Assembly: GCF_017497985.1 (NCBI RefSeq)
Contig: NZ_JAGDFV010000003.1
Location: 1-64,000 of the forward strand
DNA from: Meiothermus sp. CFH 77666
GTDB taxonomy: Bacteria > Deinococcota > Deinococci > Deinococcales > Thermaceae
Direction of reading: 5' to 3'
Length of the DNA stretch: 64,000 bases
Shown here: piece after piece, positions 24,978-33,788 of the stretch
Layout: each line of letters opens with the position of its first letter
How positions within the stretch are numbered: position 1 is the first letter of the stretch
Notes under the pieces: generated by a model
Databases searched by the model: none
What the model was told of the DNA's origin: nothing
The model's input: only the letters and a program-made list of their open reading frames with translations
Program-made: the position numbers and the translations under genes

Positions 24978-25720
24978 ATTACCTTTGCTTCTTCGTGCAA
25001 AAGCCGCACCAGCTCGTGCGCGGCGGCCACGGGGTCTTTGCCGTCCAGCAGCTTGTTCAGGCGGGTGCGCTCCTGGATGGTCTGCTCCACAATGGCCACC
25101 TTGCTGCTGGCGCTGATGGGCACCTTTTTGAGTTCCTTGCGCTTGGCCTTCATGATGCCGGGCAGGGTGGGGTAGCGGGGTTCGTTGAGGCCCTGCTGGC
25201 TGGTGAAGACGGCAGGCAGGGCCACCCGCACCACCTCGGCGCCCTCGTCGAGGTCGTGCTTGGCTTTGGCGTGGGACTCGCCCTCGAGTTCGATCTGGGT
25301 GGTCCAGCTCACCACCGGCCAGGAGAGCGCCTCGGCGATGGCGGCACCCAGCGCCTGGGAGTCCCAGTCGGCCTGCTGCCCGCCGGTAAAGACCAGGGTA
25401 GGGGCCTCGGCCCGCAGGGTCTCGGCCAGGGCCTCGGCCTGGGTGATGGGGTCCAGGTAGCCCTCGGCCACCAGGTGAACGGCCCGGTCTATGCCCATGG
25501 CCAGCGCGGTGCGGATGGCCTCCTCGAAGCGCTCCGGGCCCAGGGCCACCACCACGCTTTCGCCGCCGTGTTTTTCCTGGAGCCGGATGACCTCCTCCAC
25601 CGCCCACTCGTCCATCTGGTCGAGGATCATGGTGACCCCGGAGAGGTCTACCTTGCCCCCCTCAATCTTGAGGCGGGACTCGCCGTCGGGTACTTGCCGG
25701 ATGACTGCTATGAATTTCAT
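24974..25720 (-). CDS. etfB: Electron transfer flavoprotein beta subunit
   Basis: A 248-residue subunit with the AMP-binding pattern and the family stretch LPAVFTSQQGLNEPRYPTLPGIMKAKRKELKKVPI. It begins MKFIAVIRQVPDGESRLKI. It pairs with EtfA encoded 67 bp downstream; the gap holds an iterated repeat tract. Confidence 0.95.
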   Translation of the reverse strand: MKFIAVIRQVPDGESRLKIEGGKVDLSGVTMILDQMDEWAVEEVIRLQEKHGGESVVVALGPERFEEAIRTALAMGIDRAVHLVAEGYLDPITQAEALAETLRAEAPTLVFTGGQQADWDSQALGAAIAEALSWPVVSWTTQIELEGESHAKAKHDLDEGAEVVRVALPAVFTSQQGLNEPRYPTLPGIMKAKRKELKKVPISASSKVAIVEQTIQERTRLNKLLDGKDPVAAAHELVRLLHEEAKVI

Positions 25721-25746
25721 CTTATGCCTCCACTGCGTTTCGGCGC

Positions 25747-25769
25747 TAATGGCCGATAGCCGATAGCTT
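25747..25769. repeat. Iterated GGCTAT-type intergenic tract
   Basis: ATGGCCGATAGCCGATAGCT lies between the four-helix-bundle gene and etfB. A related tract covers 26203-26230. Confidence 0.45.
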
Positions 25770-26148
25770 ACGTTGAAGCGGCCTCGAGGGTTCGTATCAA
25801 AGCATTTATTTTGCCGTTCAAAAGGCTGGCCTGTTCGTAAAGGGGTCTGGCCGATTCAGCACTTAGGAAACCCAGCCGGGTGGCTAAATGCACCGCGCTC
25901 ACTGTCTCCAGCAAGGAGCCCCTGGCCATGTACAAGAATCTGAGAAAATCCCTCTCGGAGCCTCGGCCCCTTCCCTCGGCAATGTTAAGGCAAATCGAGT
26001 TGGCGGAACGGCATACCTGTGAAGTAAGCCCAAACTGCTCCTTGCTGGGAAACTGCTCTGCCGCTTTGTAAATACTTACAACCAACTCCGAGGCCAGGTG
26101 GTAGACCTCGAGGTTTTCAAACCCAAAGTAACTCTTCTCGTTCAGCAT
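25768..26148 (-). CDS. Four-helix-bundle protein (S23/IVP family)
   Basis: A 126-residue protein of the family first found in 23S rRNA intervening sequences. It has ENLEVYHLASELVVSIYKAAEQFP, QVCRSANSICLNIAEGRGRGSERDFLRFLYMARGSLLE, the hallmark segments. The ATG at 26148 is preferred; longer frames run into repeat sequence. Here it lies alone between an acyl-CoA dehydrogenase gene and etfB, not inside rRNA. Family members are scattered by horizontal transfer and their role is unknown. Confidence 0.85.
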   Translation of the reverse strand: MLNEKSYFGFENLEVYHLASELVVSIYKAAEQFPSKEQFGLTSQVCRSANSICLNIAEGRGRGSERDFLRFLYMARGSLLETVSAVHLATRLGFLSAESARPLYEQASLLNGKINALIRTLEAAST

Positions 26149-26224
26149 AGACGCGGTGTTCCCGTGAATAGCACCCAAATTCAAGGCTTTTCGAAGTTTC
26201 TCGCTATTAGCTATCAGCAATAAG

Positions 26225-27370
26225 CTACGAATTCAAAATATGCCGCGCAATGATGAGCCGCTGAATTTCATTTGTCCCCTCGTAAATCTGGTTTAGCTTC
26301 ACATCGCGCAAAAGCTTCTCCACCGGGTACTCGTGCATGTAGCCAAAGCCGCCGTGGATCTGGATGGCCTGGTTGGCAGCCTCGAAGGCCATTTCCGAGG
26401 CGTAGGCCTTGGCAATGGCGGCGGCGTGGGCCTGGGGCAGCCCCTGGTCGGTCAGCCAGGCCGCGTAGTAGGTGTAGGCGCGAGCGGTTTCGATGCCCAT
26501 CAGCATCTCGGCCAGCTTGAACTGGATGGCCTGGAAGTCGGCAATGGGCTTGCCAAAGGCTTCGCGCTCCTTGGCGTACCTGGTGGCCTCTTCCAAAGCC
26601 CGCCGGGCCACCCCCACGCTGCCCGCCGCTACCGGAATACGGGTCTTGTCCAGGGTGTGCATGGCAATCTTGAAGCCATCGCCCTCCTGGCCCAGCAGGT
26701 TCTCGGCGGGCACCCGGCAGTCCTCGAAGACCAGCTCATAGGTACCGCTGGCCCGCTGGCCCATCTTGCCGTGCAGTTTGTGGGCGGTAAAGCCGGGGGT
26801 GCCCTTCTCCACCACAATGGCAATTACCCCTTTGTGGCGCAGCTCGGGGGCAATGGTCGCAAAGACTACTACCGTCTCGGCCTCGCCGCCGTTGGAAATC
26901 CAGGTTTTGGTGCCGTTCAGCACGTAGTGGTCGCCCTCGCGCACGGCCCGTGTCCGCAGCGCCGCCGCATCGGAGCCATTGCCCGGCTCGGAGAGGGCAA
27001 AGGCGGCCAGCGCGGGTTTCTCGGTGAGCTTTTTGAAAAAGCGCTGCTTTTGTTCGTGATTGCCGGCCAGCAGGATGGGGGTGATGCCCAGGTCGGAGGC
27101 CATCGGGATGGTGTAGATGCCCATGCAGCCCCAGGCCAGCTCCTCCCCGATAATGACCTCCTCGAGCATCCCCAGCCCCAGGCCCCCGTATTCCTCGGGG
27201 ATGATGGCGTTCAGCAGGCCCACCTCGTAAAGCTTTTCCACCACCCCCCAGGGCACTTCCTCTTTGGCGTCGTACTCGGCGGCGATGGGGGCAATCTGCT
27301 CCCTGGCGAAGCGGCGGGCCAGTTTTTGCAGTTCCTTTTGTTCGTCGGTCAGGCTAAAGTCAATCGGCAT
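26225..27370 (-). CDS. Acyl-CoA dehydrogenase, ETF-linked
   Basis: A 381-residue enzyme, with the start at 27370 giving the usual MPIDFSLTDEQKELQKLARRF. FALSEPGNGSDAAALRT and WISNGGEAETVVVFA bind FAD; the C-terminal IQIHGGFGYMHEYPVEKLLRDVKLNQIYEGTNEIQRLIIARHIL block holds the catalytic Glu region (YEGT). The latter is typical of short-chain and butyryl-type enzymes. It heads the gene line acd, four-helix bundle, etfB, etfA. Confidence 0.92.
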   Translation of the reverse strand: MPIDFSLTDEQKELQKLARRFAREQIAPIAAEYDAKEEVPWGVVEKLYEVGLLNAIIPEEYGGLGLGMLEEVIIGEELAWGCMGIYTIPMASDLGITPILLAGNHEQKQRFFKKLTEKPALAAFALSEPGNGSDAAALRTRAVREGDHYVLNGTKTWISNGGEAETVVVFATIAPELRHKGVIAIVVEKGTPGFTAHKLHGKMGQRASGTYELVFEDCRVPAENLLGQEGDGFKIAMHTLDKTRIPVAAGSVGVARRALEEATRYAKEREAFGKPIADFQAIQFKLAEMLMGIETARAYTYYAAWLTDQGLPQAHAAAIAKAYASEMAFEAANQAIQIHGGFGYMHEYPVEKLLRDVKLNQIYEGTNEIQRLIIARHILNS

Positions 27371-27578
27371 GGCGGAAGGCGGAAGGCTAAAGCCCCAGGC
27401 CAAAAAAGCGGTTTGCTCCTGGCTGTCGGCTGTTAGCTTTCGGCTTTGGTTCACCTCCTTACAAAAGCTTCTTGTACTTAGTATAACTTTTTCCTGCCTG
27501 GCCTGTCTATCGTATCACGGGCCTGGTGAAGAAAAAGCGTTATGTATGTAAATCCACAAACCAAACCACCGCACCGCG

Positions 27579-27584
27579 TAGAAT
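27579..27584 (+). promoter_or_regulatory. Leaderless -10 box for the OYE gene
   Basis: TAGAAT ends 7 nt before ATG 27592, and no ribosome site is present. Confidence 0.45.
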
Positions 27585-27591
27585 CCGCGCC

Positions 27592-28638
27592 ATGAGCCTG
27601 CTGTTCAGCTCCTTGAAACTGCGTTCGGTGACCCTCAAAAACCGCCTGGCCATGTCGCCCATGTGCCAGTACTCGGGCCAGGATGGGCATGTAACCGAGT
27701 GGCATCTGCTGCACTACCCCACGCGGGCGGTTGGCGGGGTGGGGCTCATTATGGTGGAAGCCACGGCGGTAGAGGCCCGGGGGGTGATCAGCCCGGATGA
27801 CCTGGGCATCTGGTCGGATGCGCATGTAGCGGGGTTGCAGGCACTGGCCCAGCGCATCCGGGCAGCGGGTGGGGTGGCGGGCATCCAGCTCGCTCACGCG
27901 GGCCGCAAGGCCGGTACGGCCAGCCCCTGGCAGGGTGGCAAGCCCCTGCACCGCTGGACACCGGTGGCCCCCAGCCCCCTGGCTTTCCACGAGGGCTGGC
28001 CGGTGCCGCAGGAACTGGATGAAGCGGGTCTGGAGCAGATACGCCAGGCTTTCCAGCAGGGGGCCCGGCGGGCCCTTGCGGCGGGGTTTGAACTGATTGA
28101 ACTGCACATGGCCCACGGCTATCTGCTGCATTCCTTTCTGTCGCCCCTTACCAACCGGCGCAGCGACCGCTACGGGGGCAGCCGGGAGAACCGCATGCGC
28201 TTTGCGCTCGAGGTCGTGGAGGTGGTGCGAGCGGTCTGGCCGGAGGAATTGCCGCTTTTGGTGCGGGTCTCGGCCAGTGACTGGGTCGAGGGGGGCTGGG
28301 ACATCGCCGACACCGTGGCGTTTGCGGAGCAACTGCAAAAACGCGGCGTGGATTTGCTGGACTGTTCTTCGGGTGGGGCCATTCCGGGCGTCAAAATTCC
28401 GGTGGGGCCTGGCTACCAGGTGCCCTTTGCGGCCCAGGTTCGGTTGTCCACAGGCTTATCCACAGGCGCGGTGGGCCTCCTGACCGAGCCCTTACAAACC
28501 GAGGCCATTCTTCAGGCCAACCAGGCCGACCTGATTCTCCTGGGCCGGGTTTTGCTCCGAGAGCCCTACTGGCCCTACCGCGCCGCGCAAGCCCTGGGTG
28601 AAAGGGTCTGGCCGGTGCAGTACGAGCGGGCTTTCTGA
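27592..28638 (+). CDS. NADH:flavin oxidoreductase / Old Yellow Enzyme (YqjM type)
   Basis: A 348-residue FMN TIM-barrel enzyme that reduces activated alkenes. It has [27 protein letters not shown] with the YqjM-type Cys, [10 protein letters not shown] with the active-site His, and [32 protein letters not shown]. The YqjM subclass is common in Thermales. The start at 27592 fits the leaderless -10 box. Two DnaA-box-like words lie inside the gene at 28444 and 28456. Confidence 0.92.
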   Translation: MSLLFSSLKLRSVTLKNRLAMSPMCQYSGQDGHVTEWHLLHYPTRAVGGVGLIMVEATAVEARGVISPDDLGIWSDAHVAGLQALAQRIRAAGGVAGIQLAHAGRKAGTASPWQGGKPLHRWTPVAPSPLAFHEGWPVPQELDEAGLEQIRQAFQQGARRALAAGFELIELHMAHGYLLHSFLSPLTNRRSDRYGGSRENRMRFALEVVEVVRAVWPEELPLLVRVSASDWVEGGWDIADTVAFAEQLQKRGVDLLDCSSGGAIPGVKIPVGPGYQVPFAAQVRLSTGLSTGAVGLLTEPLQTEAILQANQADLILLGRVLLREPYWPYRAAQALGERVWPVQYERAF

Positions 28639-28881
28639 GGCTGCTTCCTGGGACGAGCGTGGTACCCCGTTGCAGAAATGCCAGTGCCTTGCGCAGGTCG
28701 CAGGCCAGAGGCCGGTTCGAGCCTGGACTGGATCTTCGTACTCGAGGGCGTTGTGCAAAGACCAGCCCAATGCGAAGTGTTTGTGGTGGGTATCGGTCAT
28801 TCGCCTTGCACGCCCAACCTGGATTGCTCCTCGCAACAGCCCCACCCACAATAAAGAGGCGTGTTCTGCTTCCCGGCCACT

Positions 28882-28912
28882 GGCTATCAGCTATGGGCTA
28901 TAGACCATCGGC
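28882..28912. repeat. Iterated GGCTAT-type intergenic tract
   Basis: TGGCTATCAGCTATGGGCTA then TAGACCATCGG, just upstream of the cupin gene. The remainder of 28639-28925 shows no gene. Confidence 0.5.
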
Positions 28913-28925
28913 GGTAAATTGAGCT

Positions 28926-29330
28926 ATGGAAAACCCCTGGAAAACCTTTGTGCCCCAGGCCCCTACCCGCCTCGGCAAGCCCGAATGGTTCACCGGAACG
29001 GTGTATTTGAGCGAGCTGGTGGTCACCCCGGCGCCCATGCACCTGCACGTGCTGCGGGTGATGTTTGCGCCAGGGGCCCGCACCGCCTGGCATACCCACC
29101 CCAAAGGGCAGGTTTTGCACGTGGAGGCCGGGATTGGCTGGTTTCAGCGCTGGGGTGAGCCGGTTCGCGAGATGAAAGCGGGTGACACCATCTACTTTGC
29201 CCCTGGTGAGAAGCACTGGCACGGGGCAAGTGCGACCCACGCCATGACCCATCTGGCCATTCAGGCAGCGGTGGATGGGGTGAGCACCGATTGGCTGGAG
29301 CAGGTCTCGGAGGAGCAGTACCGGCTTTGA
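28926..29330 (+). CDS. Cupin-domain protein
   Basis: A 134-residue single cupin barrel. The metal-binding pattern is visible as ARTAWHTHPKGQVLHVEAGIGW (HxH and a downstream Glu) and PGEKHWHGASATH (second motif His). Close relatives are small cupins often fused to or near carboxymuconolactone decarboxylase-like proteins. The substrate is unknown. Confidence 0.87.
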   Translation: MENPWKTFVPQAPTRLGKPEWFTGTVYLSELVVTPAPMHLHVLRVMFAPGARTAWHTHPKGQVLHVEAGIGWFQRWGEPVREMKAGDTIYFAPGEKHWHGASATHAMTHLAIQAAVDGVSTDWLEQVSEEQYRL

Positions 29331-29361
29331 CCCGAGCACAACACAGTGAGTAACGCGAAGC

Positions 29362-30282
29362 TCAGACAACCTCTTCGCGCCAGGGGGGATTGGCGCCGGA
29401 TCGGGTACAGGTAATGGCTGCGACTCGAGCGGCAAAGTTTAGCATAGCGGTTATCTGCGCACTGTTGAGCGAGGCCAGTGCGGCACGAGACCAGACCCCA
29501 CTCTGCCACAGCCAGCTCAGGGTGCCGGACATGAACGCATCCCCGGCGCCTACCGTGTCCACCACCTGCACTCTGGGCGCCTGAACGGCGATGATTTCCT
29601 GGCCCCTCACGGCAAAAGCTCCCTGGCCCCCACGGGTCACGATGACCCATACCGGGCCCTGCTTCTGCCAGTCCTGGGCGATGGTTTCCAGGTTCTCGCC
29701 CGGATAGAGCCACTCGAGGTCGGCCTGGCTGACCTTGACCAGGTCGGCCTGCTCGAGCCAGCCCAAAAGCCGCTCGAGATAGGCCTCGCGGCTCGGAATC
29801 AGGAAGGGCCGCACGTTGGGGTCGAGGGTGATCAGCCGTCGCCGGGCCTCGCGCCGCATCAGGAGCTCGAGGCTCGAGGCCCCCGGCTCCAGCACCAGCG
29901 AGTAGGAGCCAAAGTGCAGGGCCGCCTGGGGGGGGAGGGCGGTGGGCAGATCTTCGGGGTAGAGCAATCGGTCGGCGGTATTTTCGCAGTAGAACGAAAA
30001 AAACTCGCCCGACTCGGAAGGGGAGACCAAGGCCAGGGTGGTGAGCTCCTGGCCCTCCCTGACATATTCCAGGCTTACCTTGCTGGCGGCTAGATGGCGC
30101 TTGAGCAACTGCCCGAAAGCATCCCGCGAAATGCGCCCAAAGAAGGCGGTGGGTGTGCCCAGCCGGCCCGCCCCCATGGCTACGTTGTACGGCGAACCGC
30201 CGGGATGGGGAACATAAGCAGTACCGCCGTTGTGGGCAGTGGGGGTCATGTCTATCAGGGCTTCTCCGGCGACAATCAGCAT
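29362..30282 (-). CDS. PfkB-family sugar kinase (fructokinase-like)
   Basis: A 306-residue kinase. It has the N-terminal GEALIDMTPT, substrate motif GGSPYNVAMGAGRLG and the PfkB signature DTVGAGDAFMSGTL with the catalytic Asp. The GEALID start and length suit fructokinases. It diverges from a class of bisphosphate aldolase gene, so both may belong to sugar breakdown. Confidence 0.88.
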   Translation of the reverse strand: MLIVAGEALIDMTPTAHNGGTAYVPHPGGSPYNVAMGAGRLGTPTAFFGRISRDAFGQLLKRHLAASKVSLEYVREGQELTTLALVSPSESGEFFSFYCENTADRLLYPEDLPTALPPQAALHFGSYSLVLEPGASSLELLMRREARRRLITLDPNVRPFLIPSREAYLERLLGWLEQADLVKVSQADLEWLYPGENLETIAQDWQKQGPVWVIVTRGGQGAFAVRGQEIIAVQAPRVQVVDTVGAGDAFMSGTLSWLWQSGVWSRAALASLNSAQITAMLNFAARVAAITCTRSGANPPWREEVV

Positions 30283-30402
30283 GCTTCCTCCATAGCAGGC
30301 GATCTATGGCAGCAGTCTAACCCGGACTTTGCCGTGCTGTAAGCCCATCCGCCAGGCGGGCCTGTGGTGGGGTTTGGGGTAAACTTGAGCACGGAGATAA
30401 CT

Positions 30403-31407
30403 ATGGGACTGAGCAAAGGAAAGTTTGAACGGATACAGGCCTGTGCCGACGACCAGGGTGTGATTGCGGCGGCGGCGATGGATCAGCGGGGTTCGCTGCG
30501 CAAGGCCATTGCCAAGGCCAGAGGGGCGGAGGTGAGCGATGCCGAACTCACTGAGTTCAAAACCGCCGTGGTCAAAATCCTCACCCCCTATGCTTCGGCG
30601 ATTCTGATCGACACCGAGTATGGCCTGCCTGCACTGAAGCACAAAGCTCCCCGAACCGGTGTGCTGCTGGCCTACGAAAAGTCGGGCTACGACACCACCG
30701 TTCCAGGTCGCTTGCCGGATCTGCTGCCCGACCTGAGCGTACGGCGCATTCAGGAAGCGGGCGGCGACGCGGTGAAGATCCTGCTTTACTACAACCCCGA
30801 AGACGACCCCAAAATCAATGCCATCAAGCACGCCTTCATCGAGCGGGTAGGGGCCGAGTGCGCGGCCCTGGAGATGCCCTTTTTCCTCGAGCCCATCGCC
30901 TACAACGACCAGCTGGGTGAGGGCCTCGAGCTGGCCAAAGCCAAGCCCCGTTACGTGGCCATGTACATGGAGGAGTTCTCCAAAGACCGCTATGGCGTGG
31001 ACGTGCTCAAGGTGGAGCTGCCCTTCAACATTGCCTACACCAGCGGCACCCTGGGCTTCAAGGGCGAGGAAGCCTACACCCGCGCCCAGGCCCTGCAGTT
31101 CCTCAAGGACACCGCCAGCGCTGCCGGCAAGCCCTTTATTTACCTCTCGGCAGGGGTAAGCGATGCGGTCTTCCGTGAGTCGCTCGAGATGGCTGCCGAA
31201 GCGGGGGTGCCTTTTAGCGGGGTGTTGTGTGGGCGGGCTACCTGGCAGGATGGCATTCCGGTTTACGCTAAACAGGGGCTGGCAGCCCTCGAGGACTGGC
31301 TTGCCGACCAGGGTGTGAAGAATATCCAGATGCTCAACGAAGTGCTGGCCAGGGGCGCCAAGCCCTGGTGGACGCACTACGGCAGCCTGGAAGCGGCCAG
31401 GGGTTAG
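30403..31407 (+). CDS. Tagatose-1,6-bisphosphate aldolase-like protein (LacD family)
   Basis: A 334-residue class I aldolase-like protein. AAAAMDQRGSLRKAI, ILIDTEYGLPA, VKILLYYNPEDDP, FLEPIAYN and VLKVELPFN match LacD proteins; the Lys in VLKVELP is the likely Schiff-base residue. The start at 30403 has CGGAGA upstream; an earlier GTG at 30364 is in frame. The actual sugar may be tagatose-, fructose- or sulfo-sugar-derived. Confidence 0.82.
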   Translation: MGLSKGKFERIQACADDQGVIAAAAMDQRGSLRKAIAKARGAEVSDAELTEFKTAVVKILTPYASAILIDTEYGLPALKHKAPRTGVLLAYEKSGYDTTVPGRLPDLLPDLSVRRIQEAGGDAVKILLYYNPEDDPKINAIKHAFIERVGAECAALEMPFFLEPIAYNDQLGEGLELAKAKPRYVAMYMEEFSKDRYGVDVLKVELPFNIAYTSGTLGFKGEEAYTRAQALQFLKDTASAAGKPFIYLSAGVSDAVFRESLEMAAEAGVPFSGVLCGRATWQDGIPVYAKQGLAALEDWLADQGVKNIQMLNEVLARGAKPWWTHYGSLEAARG

Positions 31408-31445
31408 CCTGCCCAACTGGATGAATCATCAGAGTAGCCTGTTTA

Positions 31446-31474
31446 TTGACAGCTCTGGGCGCCTGTGCTACCCT
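31446..31474 (+). promoter_or_regulatory. Promoter of tRNA-Arg(ACG)
   Basis: A perfect -35 TTGACA (31446-31451), a 17-bp spacer and TACCCT (31469-31474). The tRNA begins 39 bp after the -10 box. Confidence 0.75.
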
Positions 31475-31512
31475 ACGGGACGCGTTTGGTGACCCTCACC
31501 GGCGTCGTCCCT

Positions 31513-31589
31513 GGGCGCGTAGCTCAGTTGGATAGAGCGACTGACTACGGATCAGTAGGTCGTGGGTTCGAATCCTGCCGCGCCCGCCA
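31513..31589 (+). tRNA. tRNA-Arg(ACG)
   Basis: A 77-nt cloverleaf with acceptor GGGCGCG/CGCGCCC, anticodon loop CTACGGA (anticodon ACG), the GTTCGAATC T-loop and encoded CCA. Its 3' part from the anticodon loop onward is duplicated at 37553, marking it as the integration target of the 6 kb element. Confidence 0.97.
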
Positions 31590-31645
31590 AGTACAGGACG
31601 AAGAAAACCGGGGTTATTCCAAGCCCCGGTTTTCGTTTTGACCCC
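31545..31645 (+). repeat. Left attachment repeat (101 bp)
   Basis: Identical to 37553-37653. Identity starts at CTACGGATCAG in the anticodon loop and stops just after CGTTTTGACCCC. Confidence 0.93.
31604..31639 (+). terminator. Terminator of tRNA-Arg, inside the attachment repeat
   Basis: AAAACCGGGG and CCCCGGTTTT pair around a 10-nt loop and are followed by CGTTTT. An identical hairpin is in the right repeat at 37612-37647. Confidence 0.85.
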
Positions 31646-31675
31646 AGGTTTTGACCCCAATAAACTTTTGACCCC
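31636..31675. promoter_or_regulatory. Left group of TTTTGACCCC sites (probable integrase arm sites)
   Basis: TTTTGACCCC occurs at 31636-31645, 31649-31658 and 31666-31675. The same word is clustered near the right end at 37410-37453. Confidence 0.6.
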
Positions 31676-32820
31676 TAGGCCTGCGCCCTGGGTTGCAGCA
31701 GGTCTTCCGGGTCAATCACAAAGCCCTGCCGTTCGTGCTGGAGCAGATGCCGGTACACTCCCAGGGTGATGTTCGGGTTGGCATGGCCCATGCGCTCGGA
31801 TACCAGCTCGAGGGGTGCGCCATTAGCCAGCAGGTGGGAGCCGTAGCTGTGCCGGAGGTCATGCACCCGGACGTGGGGGATTCCCAGTTTTTTCGCAACC
31901 CTGGTCAGCAGGTGAGCAGGGGCCCGGTATTCCAAAGGCTTATCCAGGTTGTTTCCGGCAAATACCCACATGCCCTGGGGTGGGTAGGCCCCCAGCTTCT
32001 CCCTCCACCAGTCCCGGTAGGCCCTCAGCCGCTCCAGCGTGGCCCTGGGGATGGGTACAGTCCGGGCGCTTGTGTGGGTCTTGGGGCCTGTAATGCGCCC
32101 AGCGCTGTAGGCCCTGGATACCTTGAGCACCCCGGCCTCGAGGTCTACATCCTGCCACTGCAAGCCCAGGGCCTCGCCCAGGCGCAACCCACAGGCCAGC
32201 ATCAGGCGCAACGAGAGGGCGGTTCTGGGGTCACTGTGAGCGTCCAGGGCGGTGAGCAGGGCCTGCACCTCGTGGAGCTCGAGGGCCCTCCCTGCTTTGG
32301 CTTTGGCCTCACGGGGGGCTTTGATCTTCACCGGCGCTACCGGGTTCCGGTGGATGAGCTCCAGGCTCAGGGCTTCCTCAAAGATGGAGTGCAGCCGGGC
32401 TCGAGCCTGCCTTACGGTGCGGATACTGCACCGTTTGCCCAGGTCATCCAGGAGCTCCCGGATATGGGCAGGGGTCACATCCTTGAGGGGTCGGGCCCCC
32501 AGGGGGTCAGGGGCCTGGGGGTCTTTCAAGCTGGGCAGCACCAGGCCCAGTTCATAGCGGTAAGCCTCAGCCGTTCGGGGTCTGACCTCCTGGGTTCTGC
32601 GCTCGAGCCAGGCTTTCACAAAGCCGGTGACGGTCGTCCTGTCCCGGCTAAACTGCCCTCGCTCGGCTTTGGTCTTGACCTCACGGGCCAGGCGTTCCGC
32701 TTCCTGGGCAGTGTTGCCGTAGATGGAGATACGCACCCTTCTCCCGTTCTCAGGGATACTCAGGCGCACTTCATAGCGGCCATCCTTGCGCTTCCTGGGC
32801 TTATTGGTCAGCCTGGGCAT
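31675..32820 (-). CDS. Tyrosine recombinase (site-specific integrase)
   Basis: A 381-residue integrase. An N-terminal arm-binding region (1-60) is followed by a SAM-like core-binding domain (60-165) and the catalytic domain with R213 (GLRLGEA), K247, H320 and R323 (VHDLRHSYG), H346 (GHANPNIT) and Y356 (GVYRHLL). All catalytic residues are present, so it should be active. It ends 86 bp from the tRNA gene, as is usual for tRNA-targeting elements. Confidence 0.95.
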   Translation of the reverse strand: MPRLTNKPRKRKDGRYEVRLSIPENGRRVRISIYGNTAQEAERLAREVKTKAERGQFSRDRTTVTGFVKAWLERRTQEVRPRTAEAYRYELGLVLPSLKDPQAPDPLGARPLKDVTPAHIRELLDDLGKRCSIRTVRQARARLHSIFEEALSLELIHRNPVAPVKIKAPREAKAKAGRALELHEVQALLTALDAHSDPRTALSLRLMLACGLRLGEALGLQWQDVDLEAGVLKVSRAYSAGRITGPKTHTSARTVPIPRATLERLRAYRDWWREKLGAYPPQGMWVFAGNNLDKPLEYRAPAHLLTRVAKKLGIPHVRVHDLRHSYGSHLLANGAPLELVSERMGHANPNITLGVYRHLLQHERQGFVIDPEDLLQPRAQA

Positions 32821-33028
32821 GCTCCACCTCCAGGGCCTCGAGCCCCAACTCCACCACCCGGCCCCGTTCTTTGGCGCTCAGGGCGGCGAAACGGTCAATA
32901 ACTGCCTTGTTTGCCCTAACCCGTATGTGCAGACTGACCTCCCCAGCCTCGAGGGGTTGCCAGCCCAGCGCGGCCAGACGCTTCTCTTTGGAGGGTCTGA
33001 CCCTGTGTAGATGCTCACCTTTAGGCAT
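32801..33028 (-). CDS. Small basic protein, possible ribbon-helix-helix regulator
   Basis: A 75-residue protein overlapping the integrase start by 20 bp. VSLHIRVRANKAVIDRFAALSAKERGRVVELGLEALE has the strand-helix-helix pattern of RHH DNA-binding proteins. The N-terminus is Lys/Arg/His-rich. A role in controlling the integrase is plausible from position only. Confidence 0.55.
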   Translation of the reverse strand: MPKGEHLHRVRPSKEKRLAALGWQPLEAGEVSLHIRVRANKAVIDRFAALSAKERGRVVELGLEALEVEHAQADQ

Positions 33029-33054
33029 AGCCCTACTATATCACGGGACAGAAT

Positions 33055-33086
33055 AAAAGCGCACCTATCTCCATAAGTGCGCTTTT
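33055..33086. terminator. Bidirectional terminator between element gene groups
   Basis: AAAAGCGCAC (33055-33064) and GTGCGCTTTT (33077-33086) pair perfectly and provide a U-run in both directions. It separates the integrase/RHH pair from the replication genes. Confidence 0.8.
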
Positions 33087-33092
33087 CCCTTC

Positions 33093-33518
33093 CTACCCTC
33101 TCACCGCTCGAGCATACGAGAGGGCCATGATGCCAAACCCGGTCGCCATGACTTCCTGCTCGTCTGGGCTGTTTCGGAGCTCGAGCAGCTTCTCCCACAG
33201 ACCGGGCGGCTCCTGCGGGGGTGTAGGCAGGTCAGAAGGCCAGATGGTCAGGTCGGTATCGGCCTGCTCCTGGAGTAGCTGGGCCTGATCCAGAAAGGTT
33301 GCCCAGGGTTCAGGGTCAAAGCCTGGAATCACGTCCGGCCAGAGGGTTTGTACTGTGGCCTGGGGGTCTTGGCCTGCTTGCAGCAGCTTCTGAATGAACA
33401 CCTCTTTGATGGGCTCCATAGCCCACAAGTGCATCTGGCAGTAGTGTTCGAACACGGCCCAGGCTTGCTGATGGGCCTTGTGGGTAGTAACCTCCAGCTT
33501 CTTGATTCTGGCTTCCAT
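33093..33518 (-). CDS. Element protein of unknown function
   Basis: A 141-residue protein rich in Gln, Glu and Pro with an N-terminal helix (EARIKKLEVTTHKAHQQAWAVFEHYCQMHLWAM). The ATG at 33518 overlaps the stop of the upstream gene (TGATG), with AAGAAGGTGG as the ribosome site. No family is recognised. Confidence 0.65.
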   Translation of the reverse strand: MEARIKKLEVTTHKAHQQAWAVFEHYCQMHLWAMEPIKEVFIQKLLQAGQDPQATVQTLWPDVIPGFDPEPWATFLDQAQLLQEQADTDLTIWPSDLPTPPQEPPGLWEKLLELRNSPDEQEVMATGFGIMALSYARAVRG

Positions 33519-33748
33519 CACACCACCTTCTTTAGCTGGGCCTGCTCGAGGGTCAGGATGCGCTGCTCGAGGTCGCTCATCTCTGCCAGCCGCACCAGCA
33601 CCCCGGCGGCCTGGGCGACGGCATGCACAGCCCTAAGCTGGGTCTGGGGGTCGGGGTCGGTTAGCAGGTGCTCGGCGGTTTTGAGGGCCTTCCTGAGCGC
33701 GGTTCCGGCCCTGGCGATGTCGTTGTTTTTGGTCGCTCTCATGGGCAT
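33518..33748 (-). CDS. Small helical element protein of unknown function
   Basis: A 76-residue protein that is almost entirely helical, with a C-terminal heptad-like stretch (VRLAEMSDLEQRILTLEQAQLKKVV). GGAG lies upstream of the ATG. It is coupled to the next gene by a TGATG overlap. No family is recognised. Confidence 0.6.
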   Translation of the reverse strand: MPMRATKNNDIARAGTALRKALKTAEHLLTDPDPQTQLRAVHAVAQAAGVLVRLAEMSDLEQRILTLEQAQLKKVV

Positions 33749-33767
33749 AACTGCACTCCTGATAAGC

Positions 33768-33788
33768 GTGACCCCCCAGGGGGGTCAC
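33768..33788. promoter_or_regulatory. 21-bp palindrome in the element
   Basis: GTGACCCCCC, one A, then GGGGGGTCAC. It overlaps the stop codon of the 33785 gene and precedes the 33748 gene, so it could be an operator or a processing hairpin. No U-run follows. Confidence 0.5.
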
